In this document: positions 55,150 through 64,000 of the stretch, piece after piece | Layout of the letters: each line of letters opens with the position of its first letter | Numbering within the stretch: the stretch's first letter is position 1 | DNA from: Actinomadura physcomitrii | GTDB lineage: Bacteria > Actinomycetota > Actinomycetes > Streptosporangiales > Streptosporangiaceae | Length of the DNA stretch: 64,000 nucleotides | NCBI RefSeq assembly: GCF_008923205.2 | Contig: NZ_WBMS02000008.1 | Coordinates: forward strand, 186,001-250,000 | Reading direction: 5' to 3' | Notes under the pieces: model-generated | What the model was told of the DNA's origin: nothing | Seen by the model: only the letters and a program-made list of their open reading frames with translations | Database searches by the model: none | Position numbers and translations under genes: made by a program

Positions 55150-56138
55150 GCGACCGGGCGAGCGACCGGGTGCGGACCGCCCTCGGCGCCCTGGAGCTTC
55201 CCAACCCCGTCCTGACCGCCTCCGGATGCGGCGGCACCGGACGCGAACTCGCCCAGTTCTTCGACCTCACCCGCCTCGGCGCGTTCGTCACCACCTCGGT
55301 GATGCCCCAAGCGCGCGCGGGACGCCCCACACCGCGCGTGACCGAGACTCCCAGCGGGCTCCTCACCGCCATGGGCCTCCCCGGGCCCGGCATCGAGACG
55401 TTCCTGGAACGTGACCTTCCCTGGCTCATCGAGCAGGACGTCCGCACGATCGTGTCCATCGCCGGCAACAGCGTCGAGGAGTTCGGCGACCTCGCCCGCC
55501 GCCTCCGCCACGTCCCCGGCGTCGCCGCCATCGAGGTCAACGTCGCCTGCCCCAACGTCGAGGACCGCGGCCGCATGTTCGGCTGGCACCCGTCCGCCGC
55601 CGCGTCCGTGCTGCGCGCCGTCCGCGCCGCCGCCCGGCCCGGCACCCCGATCTTCGCCAAGCTCGCCCCCGACGTCACCGACATCGTCGGGATCGCGCTC
55701 GCCTGCGTCGACGCCGGCGCCGACGGCCTCACCCTGATCAACACCATGGACGGCATGGCGATCGACCCCCACACCCTCCGGCCCGCCCTTACCGGCGTGT
55801 CCGGCGGCCTGTCCGGGCCCGCGATCCGGCCCGTCGCGGTCCGCTGCGTCTACCAGGTGCACGCCGCGCTGCCCAGCACCCCGATCATCGGCGTCGGCGG
55901 CATCGCCACCGGCCTCGACGCCCTCGAGTTCATCCTGGCCGGCGCGTCCGCCGTCGCCGTCGGCACCGCCCTGTTCCACGACCCCGCGGCCGGCCCCCGC
56001 GTCCTGCGCGAGCTGGACGAGGCCCTCGCCGCCCGCCGCATCGGGCGCCTGCCCGACGCCGTCGGCCTCGCCCACAAGCCCGCCGGCTACGTGCCGCCCC
56101 AGGTGCGGCCCCAAGAGCCCGAGAAGGAGAAGCTGTGA
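55146..56138 (+). CDS. pyrD: Dihydroorotate dehydrogenase, class 1B catalytic subunit
   Basis: A 330-residue cytosolic flavoenzyme that oxidises dihydroorotate to orotate. [13 protein letters not shown] is the N-terminal block, [12 protein letters not shown] holds the catalytic cysteine of class 1, and [19 protein letters not shown] and [16 protein letters not shown] bind FMN. There is no membrane anchor, and PyrK is encoded directly upstream, so it is the NAD-linked 1B form. It overlaps both neighbours by four bases. Confidence 0.95.
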   Translation: MSDRASDRVRTALGALELPNPVLTASGCGGTGRELAQFFDLTRLGAFVTTSVMPQARAGRPTPRVTETPSGLLTAMGLPGPGIETFLERDLPWLIEQDVRTIVSIAGNSVEEFGDLARRLRHVPGVAAIEVNVACPNVEDRGRMFGWHPSAAASVLRAVRAAARPGTPIFAKLAPDVTDIVGIALACVDAGADGLTLINTMDGMAIDPHTLRPALTGVSGGLSGPAIRPVAVRCVYQVHAALPSTPIIGVGGIATGLDALEFILAGASAVAVGTALFHDPAAGPRVLRELDEALAARRIGRLPDAVGLAHKPAGYVPPQVRPQEPEKEKL

Positions 56139-56824
56139 CCGCAGCCCCCATCGCCGTCGCGCTGGACGCGCCCGACCTGGACACGGCCGCGCGCTGGGCC
56201 ACCCTGGTCACCCCGCATGTCTCCACCGTCAAGGTCGGCCTCGAGCTGTACCTGCGGTACGGGCCCGACGTCGTCGCCAGCGTCCGCGGCGCCAGCCGCG
56301 TCCAGGTCTTCCTCGACCTCAAGCTGCACGACATCCCCGCCACCGTGCGCGGCGCCGCCCGCGCCGTCGCCCGGCTCAAGCCGTCCTACCTCACCGTGCA
56401 CGCCGCCGGCGGCCCCGCCATGATCCGCGCGGCGGTCGAGGCGGCCCCCGCCACCAAGATCGCCGCGGTGACCGTGCTGACCTCCCTGGCCGAGGCGGAC
56501 CTGCGCGCGGTCGGCATCGAGGGCCCCGCCCCCGACGCCGTCCGGCGCCTGGCCGCCCTCGCCGTCGGCGCCGGTGCCCAGGCCCTCGTCTGCTCCCCGC
56601 AGGAGGCCGCCGCCGTCCGCGCCGAGGTCGGCCCCGACATCGACCTCATCACCCCCGGCGTCCGCCCCGCCGGCGCCGACACCCAGGACCAGGCCCGCGT
56701 CGCCACCCCCGAGGCCGCGCTCGCCGCCGGCGCCGACCTGCTGGTCATCGGCCGCCCCATCACCGCCGCCCCCGACCCTGGGGCCGCGGCGGCGGCGATG
56801 GCGGCTGCGCTGCGGCGCGTTTGA
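56135..56824 (+). CDS. pyrF: Orotidine 5'-phosphate decarboxylase
   Basis: A 229-residue TIM-barrel enzyme that makes UMP. The catalytic block is [14 protein letters not shown] with the Asp-Lys-Asp set, [12 protein letters not shown] binds the substrate, and [10 protein letters not shown] and [10 protein letters not shown] bind the phosphate. It is the short, type 1 form. It is the last gene of the operon, starts inside the pyrD stop and ends where the structured tandem repeat begins. Confidence 0.95.
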   Translation: MTAAPIAVALDAPDLDTAARWATLVTPHVSTVKVGLELYLRYGPDVVASVRGASRVQVFLDLKLHDIPATVRGAARAVARLKPSYLTVHAAGGPAMIRAAVEAAPATKIAAVTVLTSLAEADLRAVGIEGPAPDAVRRLAALAVGAGAQALVCSPQEAAAVRAEVGPDIDLITPGVRPAGADTQDQARVATPEAALAAGADLLVIGRPITAAPDPGAAAAAMAAALRRV

Positions 56825-57113
56825 CCCAGGGGGGCGACCCCCTGGAACCCCCGTCACGATCAACAGGCGGTTTCCCCGCTCCGCTGGCGCTCCGCGGCGA
56901 AACCGCCTGTTGATCGGCGGGCAGGCCCGCTGCGCTCGCTAACGCTCGCTCCGCGTGCCTGCCCGTGTCTTCCCAGGGGGGCGACCCCCTGGAACCCCCG
57001 TCACGATCAACAGGCCGTTTCCCCGCTCCGCTGGCGCTCCGCGGCGAAACGGCCTGTTGATCGGCGGGCAGGCCCGCTGCGCTCGCTGCACTCGCTCCGC
57101 GTGCCTGCCCGTG
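56825..57113. repeat. Two tandem copies of a 147-bp structured repeat
   Basis: Copy 1 is 56825-56971 and copy 2 is 56972-57113. Each has three hairpins: CCAGGGGG/CCCCCTGG just after pyrF, a 17-bp stem starting CGATCAACAGG (56857-56873 with 56900-56916 in copy 1; 57004-57020 with 57047-57063 in copy 2), and CGGGCAGGC/GCCTGCCCG. The copies differ at one base pair of the long stem, G-C in copy 1 and C-G in copy 2, so pairing is kept. The first hairpin probably ends the pyr operon. Confidence 0.85.
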
Positions 57114-57934
57114 CCGGTGGCTGGGGTCTGGCCCTCCGCGGCGATGCTCAGCCGGGTCCACGTCCGGCGGGAGGGCCCGGCCACTCGACAGCCGTCCTCA
57201 ACCCTGGCGGGTGCGGAGCGAGTTCGCGGCTTCGCGAGTGGCTGGTGGCCGGGGCTCGGCGACTGTGGGGGTGTTGGGGATTGGGGGGCGGGGGGTGGAT
57301 TTGGATTTGGGGGGCGATTTAGCGCTGGTGTTCTTGGGCGTGCGGGAGCGCGCATTGTCGATTTGATTCGCTTGCGAATGCCGGGCCGGGGATCCGCAAA
57401 GCGATACGGGCGGACGGCGAAGTCGGTTCGGACCGATTCGCGGTCCGAGGACGCCCGCGGGGCCCGGACCGGGGCGTCCGGGCGCACCGGGGGAGGCGGG
57501 CGTGCGCGGGAGGGAGCTTCGGGGTGCGGGCGGAGGCGGCTCCGGTCTGCTGAACGATCTTGGCGGGTGTGCTGTCGAGGATGGCAGTTGCGGTGCGCCC
57601 GCGACGTGCGGAACGGCCCGGCGTGACGAGCGTCACTCGGTCGGGACCGGCTGTGGGGGACTTCACACGGGGCCCTCGCGGGGGGCCGGAGTCCGGCCGT
57701 CGGGGGGTGGCGGGATCATGGTGGGGAGCCCCTCGGCGGGAGCGGAGCGACGCGCGAGGGTGGTGCCGAGTGCCGTAAATCGGGGCAGAATGGGCGGATT
57801 TTCACGATCATGCGAAAGTCCCAGCAAGGCAGGGGGATGGGCTGCCGGAGGGTCCGAGTCGAGTACACTCTGTATTCAGGACACTCCGGGGAGTGATTTT
57901 CGTGAATTTGTGGCGGGCTAAACGGCACTTCACG
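57114..57934. other. Long gene-poor stretch before mihF
   Basis: No convincing gene is seen in this 820-base stretch; open frames have mixed wobble bases and no ribosome site. Around 57266-57320 the plus strand is G-rich with four or more G-runs (quadruplex-capable). The part from 57780 is less GC-rich and leads into the mihF promoter. Confidence 0.5.
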
Positions 57935-57964
57935 TTGCCTTATGGGGCGTGAACTCGCTAGTTT
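57935..57964 (+). promoter_or_regulatory. mihF promoter (TTGCCT / TAGTTT)
   Basis: TTGCCT at 57935-57940 and TAGTTT at 57959-57964 are 18 bases apart, near the vegetative sigma factor pattern. The start would be near 57971, 40 bases before the mihF GTG. Confidence 0.5.
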
Positions 57965-58010
57965 CCCAACCCGTCCGACTCCGTCGAGTGGAAACCTGAG
58001 GTGACCCGGC

Positions 58011-58337
58011 GTGGCTCTTCCGCCCCTAACCCCCGAACAGCGCGCCGCAGCCCTGGAGAAGGCTGCCAAGGCTCGCAAGGAGCGGGCCGAGGTTAAGAAC
58101 AAGCTCAAGCACGGGGGGACCTCGCTCGCCGAGGTTCTCAAGGAGGGTCAGTCCGACGACGTCATCGGGAAGATGAAGGTGTCGGCCCTCCTGGAGTCCC
58201 TGCCCGGTGTGGGCAAGGTCCGTGCGAAGCAGATCATGGAGCGTCTGGGCATCGCCGAGTCCCGCCGCGTGCGGGGCCTCGGCGCCAACCAGCGCGCCTC
58301 CCTGGAGCGTGAGTTCGGCGGAAGTGCGAACCGCTGA
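58011..58337 (+). CDS. mihF: Integration host factor, actinobacterial type (mIHF)
   Basis: A 108-residue nucleoid-associated protein, unrelated to proteobacterial IHF. The N-terminal helix is Lys/Arg/Glu-rich ([20 protein letters not shown]). The DNA-binding core [22 protein letters not shown] is a helix-hairpin-helix like that of ribosomal protein S13, followed by [18 protein letters not shown]. It bends or compacts DNA and affects growth and secondary metabolism in Streptomyces. GAGGTG lies seven bases before the GTG. The mihF-gmk-rpoZ-coaBC-metK order is conserved among actinobacteria. Confidence 0.95.
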   Translation: MALPPLTPEQRAAALEKAAKARKERAEVKNKLKHGGTSLAEVLKEGQSDDVIGKMKVSALLESLPGVGKVRAKQIMERLGIAESRRVRGLGANQRASLEREFGGSANR

Positions 58338-58485
58338 CGCGCGACTCACGGGCGGGCGCGGCGGCCCTTCGCACGAAGGAACCGCCGCGGCCGGGTCCGG
58401 GCTCCCCGGATCCGGCACCATCTCGTCCGGCTCCGGCGCACCCATCACTGCGCCGGCGGGCTCCGAACAACCGCATGGCCCGCTC

Positions 58486-59034
58486 GTGTCCCGCCTGACG
58501 GTCCTGTCCGGGCCGTCGGGCGTCGGCAAGAGCACGGTCGTCGCCGAGATCCGGCGCTCACACCCCCGGGTGTGGCTGTCGGTCTCGGTGACCACCCGGG
58601 CCCCCCGCCCGGGTGAGACCCACGGTGTGCAGTACTTCTTCGTCGACGACGCCGGTTTCGACCGGCTCGTCGCCGAAGGGGAGCTGCTCGAGTGGGCCGA
58701 GTTCGCGGGCAACCGCTACGGCACCCCGCGGCGGCCCGTCGAGGAGCGCCTCGCCCGCGGCGAGCCCGTCCTCCTCGAGATCGACCTGCAGGGCGCCCGG
58801 CAGGTCCGCGAGACGATGCCCGGCGCGCGGCTGGTCTTCCTCGCCCCGCCCAGCTGGGACGAGCTCGTCCGCCGCCTCACCGGCCGCGGCACCGAGCCCC
58901 CCGAAGTGATCGAGCGCCGCCTGGAGGCGGCCCGCGTCGAACTCGCCGCCGAAAAGGAGTTCGACGTCACCCTGGTGAACACGTCCGTCCAGGACGTGTG
59001 CGATGAGCTGCTAACCTTGATGGCTGTTCGTTAG
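58486..59034 (+). CDS. gmk: Guanylate kinase
   Basis: A 182-residue enzyme that phosphorylates GMP to GDP with ATP. The P-loop [11 protein letters not shown] begins at residue 7, [20 protein letters not shown] binds GMP, and [14 protein letters not shown] and a lid-like [14 protein letters not shown] follow. The start is uncertain: GTG 58486 gives the usual length but lacks a clear ribosome site, while a GTG at 58324 would add 54 Gly/Ala/Ser-rich residues whose wobble bases are unlike coding sequence. Confidence 0.9.
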   Translation: MSRLTVLSGPSGVGKSTVVAEIRRSHPRVWLSVSVTTRAPRPGETHGVQYFFVDDAGFDRLVAEGELLEWAEFAGNRYGTPRRPVEERLARGEPVLLEIDLQGARQVRETMPGARLVFLAPPSWDELVRRLTGRGTEPPEVIERRLEAARVELAAEKEFDVTLVNTSVQDVCDELLTLMAVR

Positions 59035-59096
59035 TGTCGGCGACCGCCGTGTCCGGCGGCCGGCACCGCAGTGAATCACTAGTGGAAGGCCACGGA

Positions 59097-59351
59097 GTGG
59101 CAGCCAGCAGCGAAGGCATCACCAACCCGTCGATCGACGAGCTCCTCGAGGTCGTCGAGACCAAGTACGGCCTCGTGAGCATCGCGGCCAAGCGCGCCCG
59201 GCAGATCAACGCCTACTACGCCCAGCTCGGCGAGGGCCTGCTGGAGTACGTCGGCCCGCTCGTCGAGACGCAGGTGCAGGAGAAGCCCCTGTCGATCGCG
59301 CTCCGCGAGACGCGCGAGGGCCTCCTCAACGCCGAGCCGATCGAGGGCTGA
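59097..59351 (+). CDS. rpoZ: RNA polymerase omega subunit
   Basis: An 84-residue RNA polymerase subunit that helps assemble beta prime. The motif [20 protein letters not shown] and then [13 protein letters not shown] is the omega signature. The C-terminal extension ([19 protein letters not shown]) is typical for actinobacteria. GTG 59097 is chosen because GGAAGG lies seven to eight bases upstream; the frame is open from 59034 but that part is not conserved. Confidence 0.95.
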   Translation: MAASSEGITNPSIDELLEVVETKYGLVSIAAKRARQINAYYAQLGEGLLEYVGPLVETQVQEKPLSIALRETREGLLNAEPIEG

Positions 59352-59423
59352 GTCCCTGAGCCCGCCGCCCTGCGGCGGCCCCCGGGTGCGACCGGGCTCC
59401 GGGCCTGATGGGACAGTGTCGGC

Positions 59424-60644
59424 ATGACCTCCCGTAAGCCGCGCGTCGTTCTCGGTGTGAGCGCCGGGATCGCCGCGTACAAGGTGTGCGAGCTGCTGCG
59501 GCGGCTCACCGAGTCGGGCCACGACGTCACCGTCGTCCCGACGCGGGACGCGCTGCGCTTCGTCGGCGAGCCGACCTGGGCGGCGCTGTCGGGCAACCCC
59601 GTCTCCACCGAGGTGTGGGACGGGGTCGCGCGGGTCCCGCACGTCCGGCTCGGGCAGGACGCCGACCTGGTGTTCGTCGCCCCGGCCACCGCCGACCTGC
59701 TCGCCCGCGCCGCGCACGGGCTGGCCGACGACCTGCTCACCAACACCCTGCTCACCGCCCGCTGCCCGGTCGTGTTCGCGCCCGCGATGCACACCGAGAT
59801 GTGGGAGCACCCGGCGACCCGCGCGAACGTCGCGACGCTCCGCGCCCGCGGAGCGATCGTGGTGGAGCCCGCGTCCGGCCGGCTGACCGGCAAGGACACC
59901 GGCCCCGGCCGGCTGCCCGACCCCGCCGAGCTGTTCGAGGCGGCGCGCCGCGTCCTCGACCGCGGGGCCGTGCAGCCCGACCTCGCCGGACGGCACGTCG
60001 TGGTGTCCGCCGGAGGCACCCGCGAACCCCTCGACCCGGTCCGGTTCATCGGCAACCGCTCGTCCGGCCTGCAGGGGTACGCGCTGGCCCGCACGGCGGC
60101 GGCCCGCGGCGCGCGCGTGACGCTCGTCGCGGCCAACGTCGCGCTGCCCGACCCGGCCGGCGCGCGGGTCGTGCCCGTCGGGTCCGCCGAGGAGATGCGC
60201 AAGGCCGTGCTGGAGGCCGCCGGCGACGCCGACGCGGTGGTGATGGCCGCCGCCGTCGCCGACTTCCGCCCCGTCGACTACCGCGGCTCGAAGATCAAGA
60301 AGGCGGAGGGCGCCGAGCCGGAGCCGATCCGGCTCGCCAAGAACCCCGACATCCTGGCCGAGCTCGGCGAGCGCCGCCGCGCCGGGCAGGTGATCGTCGG
60401 CTTCGCGGCCGAGACCGACGACGTGCTCGCCAACGGCCGCGCCAAGCTCGCCCGCAAGCGCAGCGACCTGCTGGTGGTCAACCAGGTGGGGGAGGACCTC
60501 ACCTTCGGCCGGCCCGACAACGCCGCGGTGATCCTCGGCGCGGACGGGTCGAGCACCGAGGTCGAGCGCGGCGCCAAGGAGGCCCTGGCCGACGTCGTCT
60601 GGGACCTCGTCGCCGCACGCCTGGACCCCCTGCCCGCGGATTGA
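59424..60644 (+). CDS. coaBC: Bifunctional phosphopantothenoylcysteine decarboxylase/synthase
   Basis: A 406-residue coenzyme A biosynthesis enzyme. The CoaC half (1-190) has LGVSAGIAAYKVCELLRRL, HVRLGQDADLVFVAPATADLL and PAMHTEMW, the FMN and substrate motifs; the usual Asn of PxMNxxMW is His here. The CoaB half has VVVSAGGTREPLDPVRFIGN, AAAVADFRPVD and KIKKAEG. A GACAGT -10-like element lies six bases before the ATG, so it may be leaderless as well as read from rpoZ. Confidence 0.94.
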   Translation: MTSRKPRVVLGVSAGIAAYKVCELLRRLTESGHDVTVVPTRDALRFVGEPTWAALSGNPVSTEVWDGVARVPHVRLGQDADLVFVAPATADLLARAAHGLADDLLTNTLLTARCPVVFAPAMHTEMWEHPATRANVATLRARGAIVVEPASGRLTGKDTGPGRLPDPAELFEAARRVLDRGAVQPDLAGRHVVVSAGGTREPLDPVRFIGNRSSGLQGYALARTAAARGARVTLVAANVALPDPAGARVVPVGSAEEMRKAVLEAAGDADAVVMAAAVADFRPVDYRGSKIKKAEGAEPEPIRLAKNPDILAELGERRRAGQVIVGFAAETDDVLANGRAKLARKRSDLLVVNQVGEDLTFGRPDNAAVILGADGSSTEVERGAKEALADVVWDLVAARLDPLPAD

Positions 60645-60812
60645 CCGGAGACTGCCCGACCGCGACCAACGCCATACCGGCCTTCGAGGATGATCCCGCT
60701 AGACTGCGGGCTTACCACCCTTGAACACCCGTGCGGGGAGGCCCCCCGCCGAACTCGAAGACATATCCGTCCTGCGACGTCAGTCAGCAGCCGCTGCAAG
60801 GAGTTCACGTAC
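60645..60812 (+). promoter_or_regulatory. metK leader with TAGACT -10 element
   Basis: TAGACT at 60700-60705 is a good -10 element and gives a leader of about 100 bases. GCGGGG/CCCCCCGC can form a hairpin. No known SAM riboswitch class was recognised. Confidence 0.4.
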
Positions 60813-62006
60813 GTGTCTCGCCGCCTGTTCACCTCCGAGTCCGTCACCGAAGGACACCCGGACAAGATCGCGGACCAGATCAGCGACGCGATCCTCGACT
60901 CGATGCTCAAGGACGACCCGAAGAGCCGGGTCGCCGTCGAGACGATGATCACGACCGGTCAGGTGCATGTGGCCGGTGAGGTCACCACCGAGACCTATGT
61001 GGACATCCCCGGCGTCATCCGGGAGAAGATCCTCGAGATCGGCTACGACTCGTCCAAGAAGGGCTTCGACGGCCACTCCTGCGGCGTGTCGGTGTCGATC
61101 GGCGCGCAGTCCCCCGACATCGCGCAGGGCGTCGACGACGCCTACGAGACCCGCGAGGGCGAGGGCGTCGACGACCTGGACCGGCAGGGCGCCGGCGACC
61201 AGGGCCTGATGTTCGGCTACGCCACCAGCGAGACCCCCGAGCTGATGCCGCTGCCGATCACGCTGGCGCACCGGCTCGCGCAGCGGCTGTCCGCGGTCCG
61301 CAAGGAGGGCACCGTCCCCTACCTGCGCCCGGACGGCAAGACCCAGGTCACCATCGAGTACGACGGCGACCGCGGCGTCCGCCTCGACACCGTCGTGGTG
61401 TCCAGCCAGCACGCTCCCGACATCGACCTCAAGGAGCTGCTCGCCCCGGACGTCAAGGAGCACGTCGTCGACCCGGTGCTCGCCCAGTTCGACCTCGACA
61501 CCGACGGCTACCGGCTGCTGGTCAACCCGACCGGCCGCTTCGAGATCGGCGGCCCGATGGGCGACGCCGGCCTCACCGGCCGCAAGATCATCGTCGACAC
61601 CTACGGCGGCATGGCCCGGCACGGCGGCGGCGCGTTCTCCGGCAAGGACCCGTCCAAGGTCGACCGGTCCGCCGCGTACGCGATGCGCTGGGTCGCCAAG
61701 AACATCGTCGCCGCGCAGCTCGCCGACCGCGCCGAGGTCCAGGTCGCCTACGCGATCGGCAAGGCGCACCCGGTCGGGGTGTTCGTCGAGACGTTCGGCA
61801 CCGAGAAGGTCGCCCCGGAGAAGATCGAGAAGGCCGTCGCCGACGTCTTCGACCTGCGTCCCGCCGCGATCGTCCGCGACCTGGACCTGCTCCGCCCGAT
61901 CTACTCGCAGACCGCCGCGTACGGCCACTTCGGCCGCGAGGTGCCGGACTTCTCCTGGGAGTCCACGGACCGCGCCAAGGACCTGGCCTCCGCCGCCGGC
62001 CTCTGA
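60813..62006 (+). CDS. metK: S-adenosylmethionine synthetase
   Basis: A 397-residue enzyme that makes S-adenosylmethionine from methionine and ATP. The family motifs [28 protein letters not shown] and [19 protein letters not shown] are complete. AGGAG lies nine bases before the GTG. It ends with a strong intrinsic terminator 28 bases beyond the stop. It supplies SAM to methyltransferases and connects with metF upstream in the window. Confidence 0.97.
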   Translation: MSRRLFTSESVTEGHPDKIADQISDAILDSMLKDDPKSRVAVETMITTGQVHVAGEVTTETYVDIPGVIREKILEIGYDSSKKGFDGHSCGVSVSIGAQSPDIAQGVDDAYETREGEGVDDLDRQGAGDQGLMFGYATSETPELMPLPITLAHRLAQRLSAVRKEGTVPYLRPDGKTQVTIEYDGDRGVRLDTVVVSSQHAPDIDLKELLAPDVKEHVVDPVLAQFDLDTDGYRLLVNPTGRFEIGGPMGDAGLTGRKIIVDTYGGMARHGGGAFSGKDPSKVDRSAAYAMRWVAKNIVAAQLADRAEVQVAYAIGKAHPVGVFVETFGTEKVAPEKIEKAVADVFDLRPAAIVRDLDLLRPIYSQTAAYGHFGREVPDFSWESTDRAKDLASAAGL

Positions 62007-62034
62007 CCGACCCGCAGCGTCCCCGACGCACCCG

Positions 62035-62066
62035 AAAGGGCCCTGGACCACATCCAGGGCCCTTTT
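62035..62066 (+). terminator. Intrinsic terminator of metK
   Basis: AAAGGGCCCTGGA pairs perfectly with TCCAGGGCCCTTT over 13 bases with a 5-base loop, ending in TTTT. It is the clearest rho-independent terminator in the window. Confidence 0.92.
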
Positions 62067-62358
62067 CGCGTCCCCAACCCCTCTGCGCCGCCTCAGAGCC
62101 GCCCAAAGGCGCCCAGTGACGTGGCCGCGGCCGCGGCGGCCGTCTCGAACCGTCCGGCGGCGGTCGACGACCTCAGTCGTCACGCGAGCGCGTTATCTGA
62201 CCGGCGGGGACGAAGCCGAAGGCGAGTCCCCGCCGGGAAGCTCTCGCGAAGCGAGGTCGCGCTCGCCCAAGCACGGTCAAGGTGCGAGCCGCTAGGCGAG
62301 TGCCTTGGGCCGGGGGTGTGGAGAACACAGCCGCTAGGCGAGGCTCCTGGGCTGGGAT
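62067..62358. repeat. Intergenic repeats after metK
   Basis: An 11-bp perfect hairpin (CCGGCGGGGAC at 62201-62211 with its complement at 62226-62236) is followed by strings of CGCGAAGCGAG type and a direct repeat AGCCGCTAGGCGAG at 62287-62300 and 62329-62342. No gene is seen. Confidence 0.65.
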
Positions 62359-64000
62359 TCAGCCAACACAGTGGTTGCCGCGGTGGAGGCCGTAGTGGGC
62401 GGCGATGGTGTAGTGGCCGGGGCCCTTGGCGGTCATGCGGACGAAGTCGCCGGCGCGGGCGAGGCAGGCGTCGCCGCCGGTGACGCTGAGCCAGGGGGAC
62501 CAGGAGACGCGGACGACGACGGAGCCGGGCGACGGCATCTCCACGACGAGTTCGCCGGAGTTGAGGGTCTGGACGGTGGCGGGCGGGTCGACGAGGGGGG
62601 TGGGGTAGCTGACGCGGTAGAGGCGCCAGTGCTCGTCGTGCCAGACCTCCGCGAGGTACGGCTGGCCGGCTTTGACGAGGGCGGCCTCGTCCTTGCCGGA
62701 CCAGTCGGCCTCCTGTTCGGGGAGCACGACGTACTGGACGGCCCATTTCCGCAGCCAGTCGTGGTAGCTGGCCGGGGTGAGGGCCCCGTTCTCATAGAAG
62801 AGGCCGTGGCGTTCGGCGTCGACCTGGCGGTTCCAGCCGCGCGCGAGGATGAAGTGGCGGCTGAGCCCGGCGGCCTCCCAGTGGGAGCGGAGGGGGACGA
62901 CCTCGATGCGGGTGCGCTGGGCGCCGAGCGCGTGGAGTTCGTCGACGAGGCCCTGGGCGTTGGCGGCGGCGGAGGCGGCGGGCGCGGTGTGGACGAGGTC
63001 CTCGATGGGCTTAACGACCTGCCATGAGGCGGTGATGATGAACGCCAGGGAGAGCACGGCGATGCGGACGCGGCCGTGTGCGCGCGCGACGGCGGCCAGG
63101 CAGAACATCGCGCCGAACACCAGGGAGAGGCGTTCGACGTTGCTTCCGACGGGTGAGGGGATCGCCCAGGTGAGCAGGATGCCGAGCAGGTAGACGCCGG
63201 CGCCGACGCGGACGAACCGCCAGCTCGGCGGGGCGAAGACCAGGACGGCGACGACGCTGATGACCGCCCACAGCACGATCGCGGTGAAGGAGATCGGCTG
63301 GACGCCGCTGAAGGGGAACAGCAGGCTCGTGGTCCCGACGACGACGGGCATGCCGATCGCGACGGAGATCCCGGCGCGGCGCCGTCCGGTCAGGAACAGG
63401 GTGGCGGCGAGGACGAGCAGGAACAGTCCCGCGACAGGGCTGGCGGCGGTGGCGAGCAGGCCGAGGCCGACCATCCCGGCGAAGCGGAGCGCGGGGGTGC
63501 CGCGCGGGGTGAAGGCGACGATCACCGCCATCAGCGCGAACATGAGGCCGAGGCCGAACGTGACGCGGCCGGAGGCGGTGTTGCACGACAGCGCGAACGC
63601 GGCCCACAGCGCGGCGGGCAGCGCCATGCGCGCCTTGAACCGCCGGAGGAGGTGGGCGGTGAGCCCGGCGGAGACGGTGCCGGCCACCACGGCGACGGCG
63701 CGGATGCCGAACAGCGCCATCAGGTAGGGGGACAGGACGCTGTAGGAGGCGGGGTGCATGCCGCCGTACCAGGCGAAGCTGTAGGCGGCGGTGGGGTGCT
63801 TCCAGGCGAAGTCGGTCCAGGCGGCCTGCGCGGCGAGGTCGCCGCCCTCGGTGGCCAGGTACAGCGCCCAGATCAGGTGCATGGCGGCCGCGGCGACCGT
63901 GGCGGCCACGACGGGGTTGCGGGGGTTGGCCCACCGCTTCCACCAGGACGCGCCGTTGCGGCCCGGGCGGGCCGCCGTTGCGGCCCGGGTCCGGGCGTCG
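62359..64000 (-). CDS. Large membrane protein, 5' end outside window
   Basis: At least 547 residues; the frame stays open to the window edge, and the GTG at 63909 sits just inside a probable first helix, so the true start is probably beyond. It has about ten membrane helices, then a soluble C-terminal domain of about 190 residues with several tryptophans (SRHFILARGWNRQ, YHDWLRKWAVQYVVLPEQEA, VVVRVSWSPWLSV). Early YGGMHPASYSVLSPYLMALFG and a later SNVERLSLVFGAMF recall GT-C type glycosyltransferase-like membrane proteins, but the family is not certain. It is convergent with metK. Confidence 0.75.
   Translation of the reverse strand, partial: DARTRAATAARPGRNGASWWKRWANPRNPVVAATVAAAAMHLIWALYLATEGGDLAAQAAWTDFAWKHPTAAYSFAWYGGMHPASYSVLSPYLMALFGIRAVAVVAGTVSAGLTAHLLRRFKARMALPAALWAAFALSCNTASGRVTFGLGLMFALMAVIVAFTPRGTPALRFAGMVGLGLLATAASPVAGLFLLVLAATLFLTGRRRAGISVAIGMPVVVGTTSLLFPFSGVQPISFTAIVLWAVISVVAVLVFAPPSWRFVRVGAGVYLLGILLTWAIPSPVGSNVERLSLVFGAMFCLAAVARAHGRVRIAVLSLAFIITASWQVVKPIEDLVHTAPAASAAANAQGLVDELHALGAQRTRIEVVPLRSHWEAAGLSRHFILARGWNRQVDAERHGLFYENGALTPASYHDWLRKWAVQYVVLPEQEADWSGKDEAALVKAGQPYLAEVWHDEHWRLYRVSYPTPLVDPPATVQTLNSGELVVEMPSPGSVVVRVSWSPWLSVTGGDACLARAGDFVRMTAKGPGHYTIAAHYGLHRGNHCVG

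Noticed and set aside
57116..57921. Several short frames in the gap before mihF
   Set aside because: Mixed codon use, low complexity and no start signals; more likely non-coding.
60706..60812. Possible SAM riboswitch before metK
   Set aside because: The leader can fold, but I could not match the conserved cores of the SAM-I, SAM-II or SAM-IV classes.

Overview
The window is very GC-rich with G/C-ending codons and carries actinomycete marker genes: a BldD-type developmental regulator, the actinobacterial integration host factor mIHF, an SAV_6107-type HEPN protein, an Rv2175c-type DNA-binding protein and an SCO2127-like protein beside a ROK glucokinase. Many genes seem to start without a 5' leader. 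A member of the Streptosporangiales, such as an Actinomadura-like Thermomonosporaceae species, fits best; the genus is inference. It reads as chromosomal core. I see no prophage, insertion sequence, tRNA, rRNA or CRISPR array.

Layout. 1-9.0 kb: end of a DUF1996 protein, an SDR-type protein, an acyl-CoA ligase, CutC, a metallophosphoesterase, SRPBCC, SCO2127-like protein, ROK glucokinase, EEP phosphatase and a membrane protein. 9.4-16.6 kb: an acyltransferase, a MacS/MacR-like two-component pair, a Cys/Gly/Ser-rich small protein, a phosphofructokinase with pyrophosphate-type residues behind a DasR-type operator, ThiI, a DUF5954 protein and an internally deleted EamA gene. 16.8-18.1 kb: aroF with an aromatic leader-peptide attenuator upstream and a 24-bp perfect inverted repeat downstream. 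18.2-24.0 kb: a sulfite-oxidase-like protein and a LytS/LytTR/small membrane protein/acetate-symporter operon. 24.0-36.9 kb: endonuclease IV, a PASTA kinase, an EamA transporter, a TPP-riboswitch-controlled thiO-thiS-thiG operon facing a plus-strand set with thiE, a tail-anchored kinase, a GH3 glycosidase and an AhpD-like protein. 37.1-45.7 kb: a polyprenyl synthase, metF, GNAT, a type-VII-secretion-like pair, ArsC-like and YbaK proteins, an SOS-box-controlled HEPN protein, a CoA transferase and an MFS transporter. 45.9-56.8 kb: bldD, then the pyrR-pyrB-pyrC-carA-carB-pyrK-pyrD-pyrF operon. 56.8-64 kb: a structured tandem repeat, a long gene-poor stretch, then mihF, gmk, rpoZ, coaBC, metK and a membrane protein cut by the window end.

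How the genes work together. The pyr operon holds the de novo UMP pathway except pyrE, with genes overlapping by 1-4 bases and a PyrR-type RNA loop next to the pyrR ribosome binding site. thiO, thiS, thiG and thiE make and join the thiazole part of thiamine, with TPP feedback. aroF opens aromatic amino acid synthesis and its leader can sense Tyr, Phe and Trp supply. metF and metK feed the methionine and S-adenosylmethionine cycle. Glucokinase and the phosphofructokinase belong to upper glycolysis.

The least expected signals are regulatory: the aroF attenuator, a perfect LexA box before a HEPN-RNase-like gene, the DasR-like operator before the phosphofructokinase gene, and a tandem repeat whose two copies differ by a compensatory base-pair swap.
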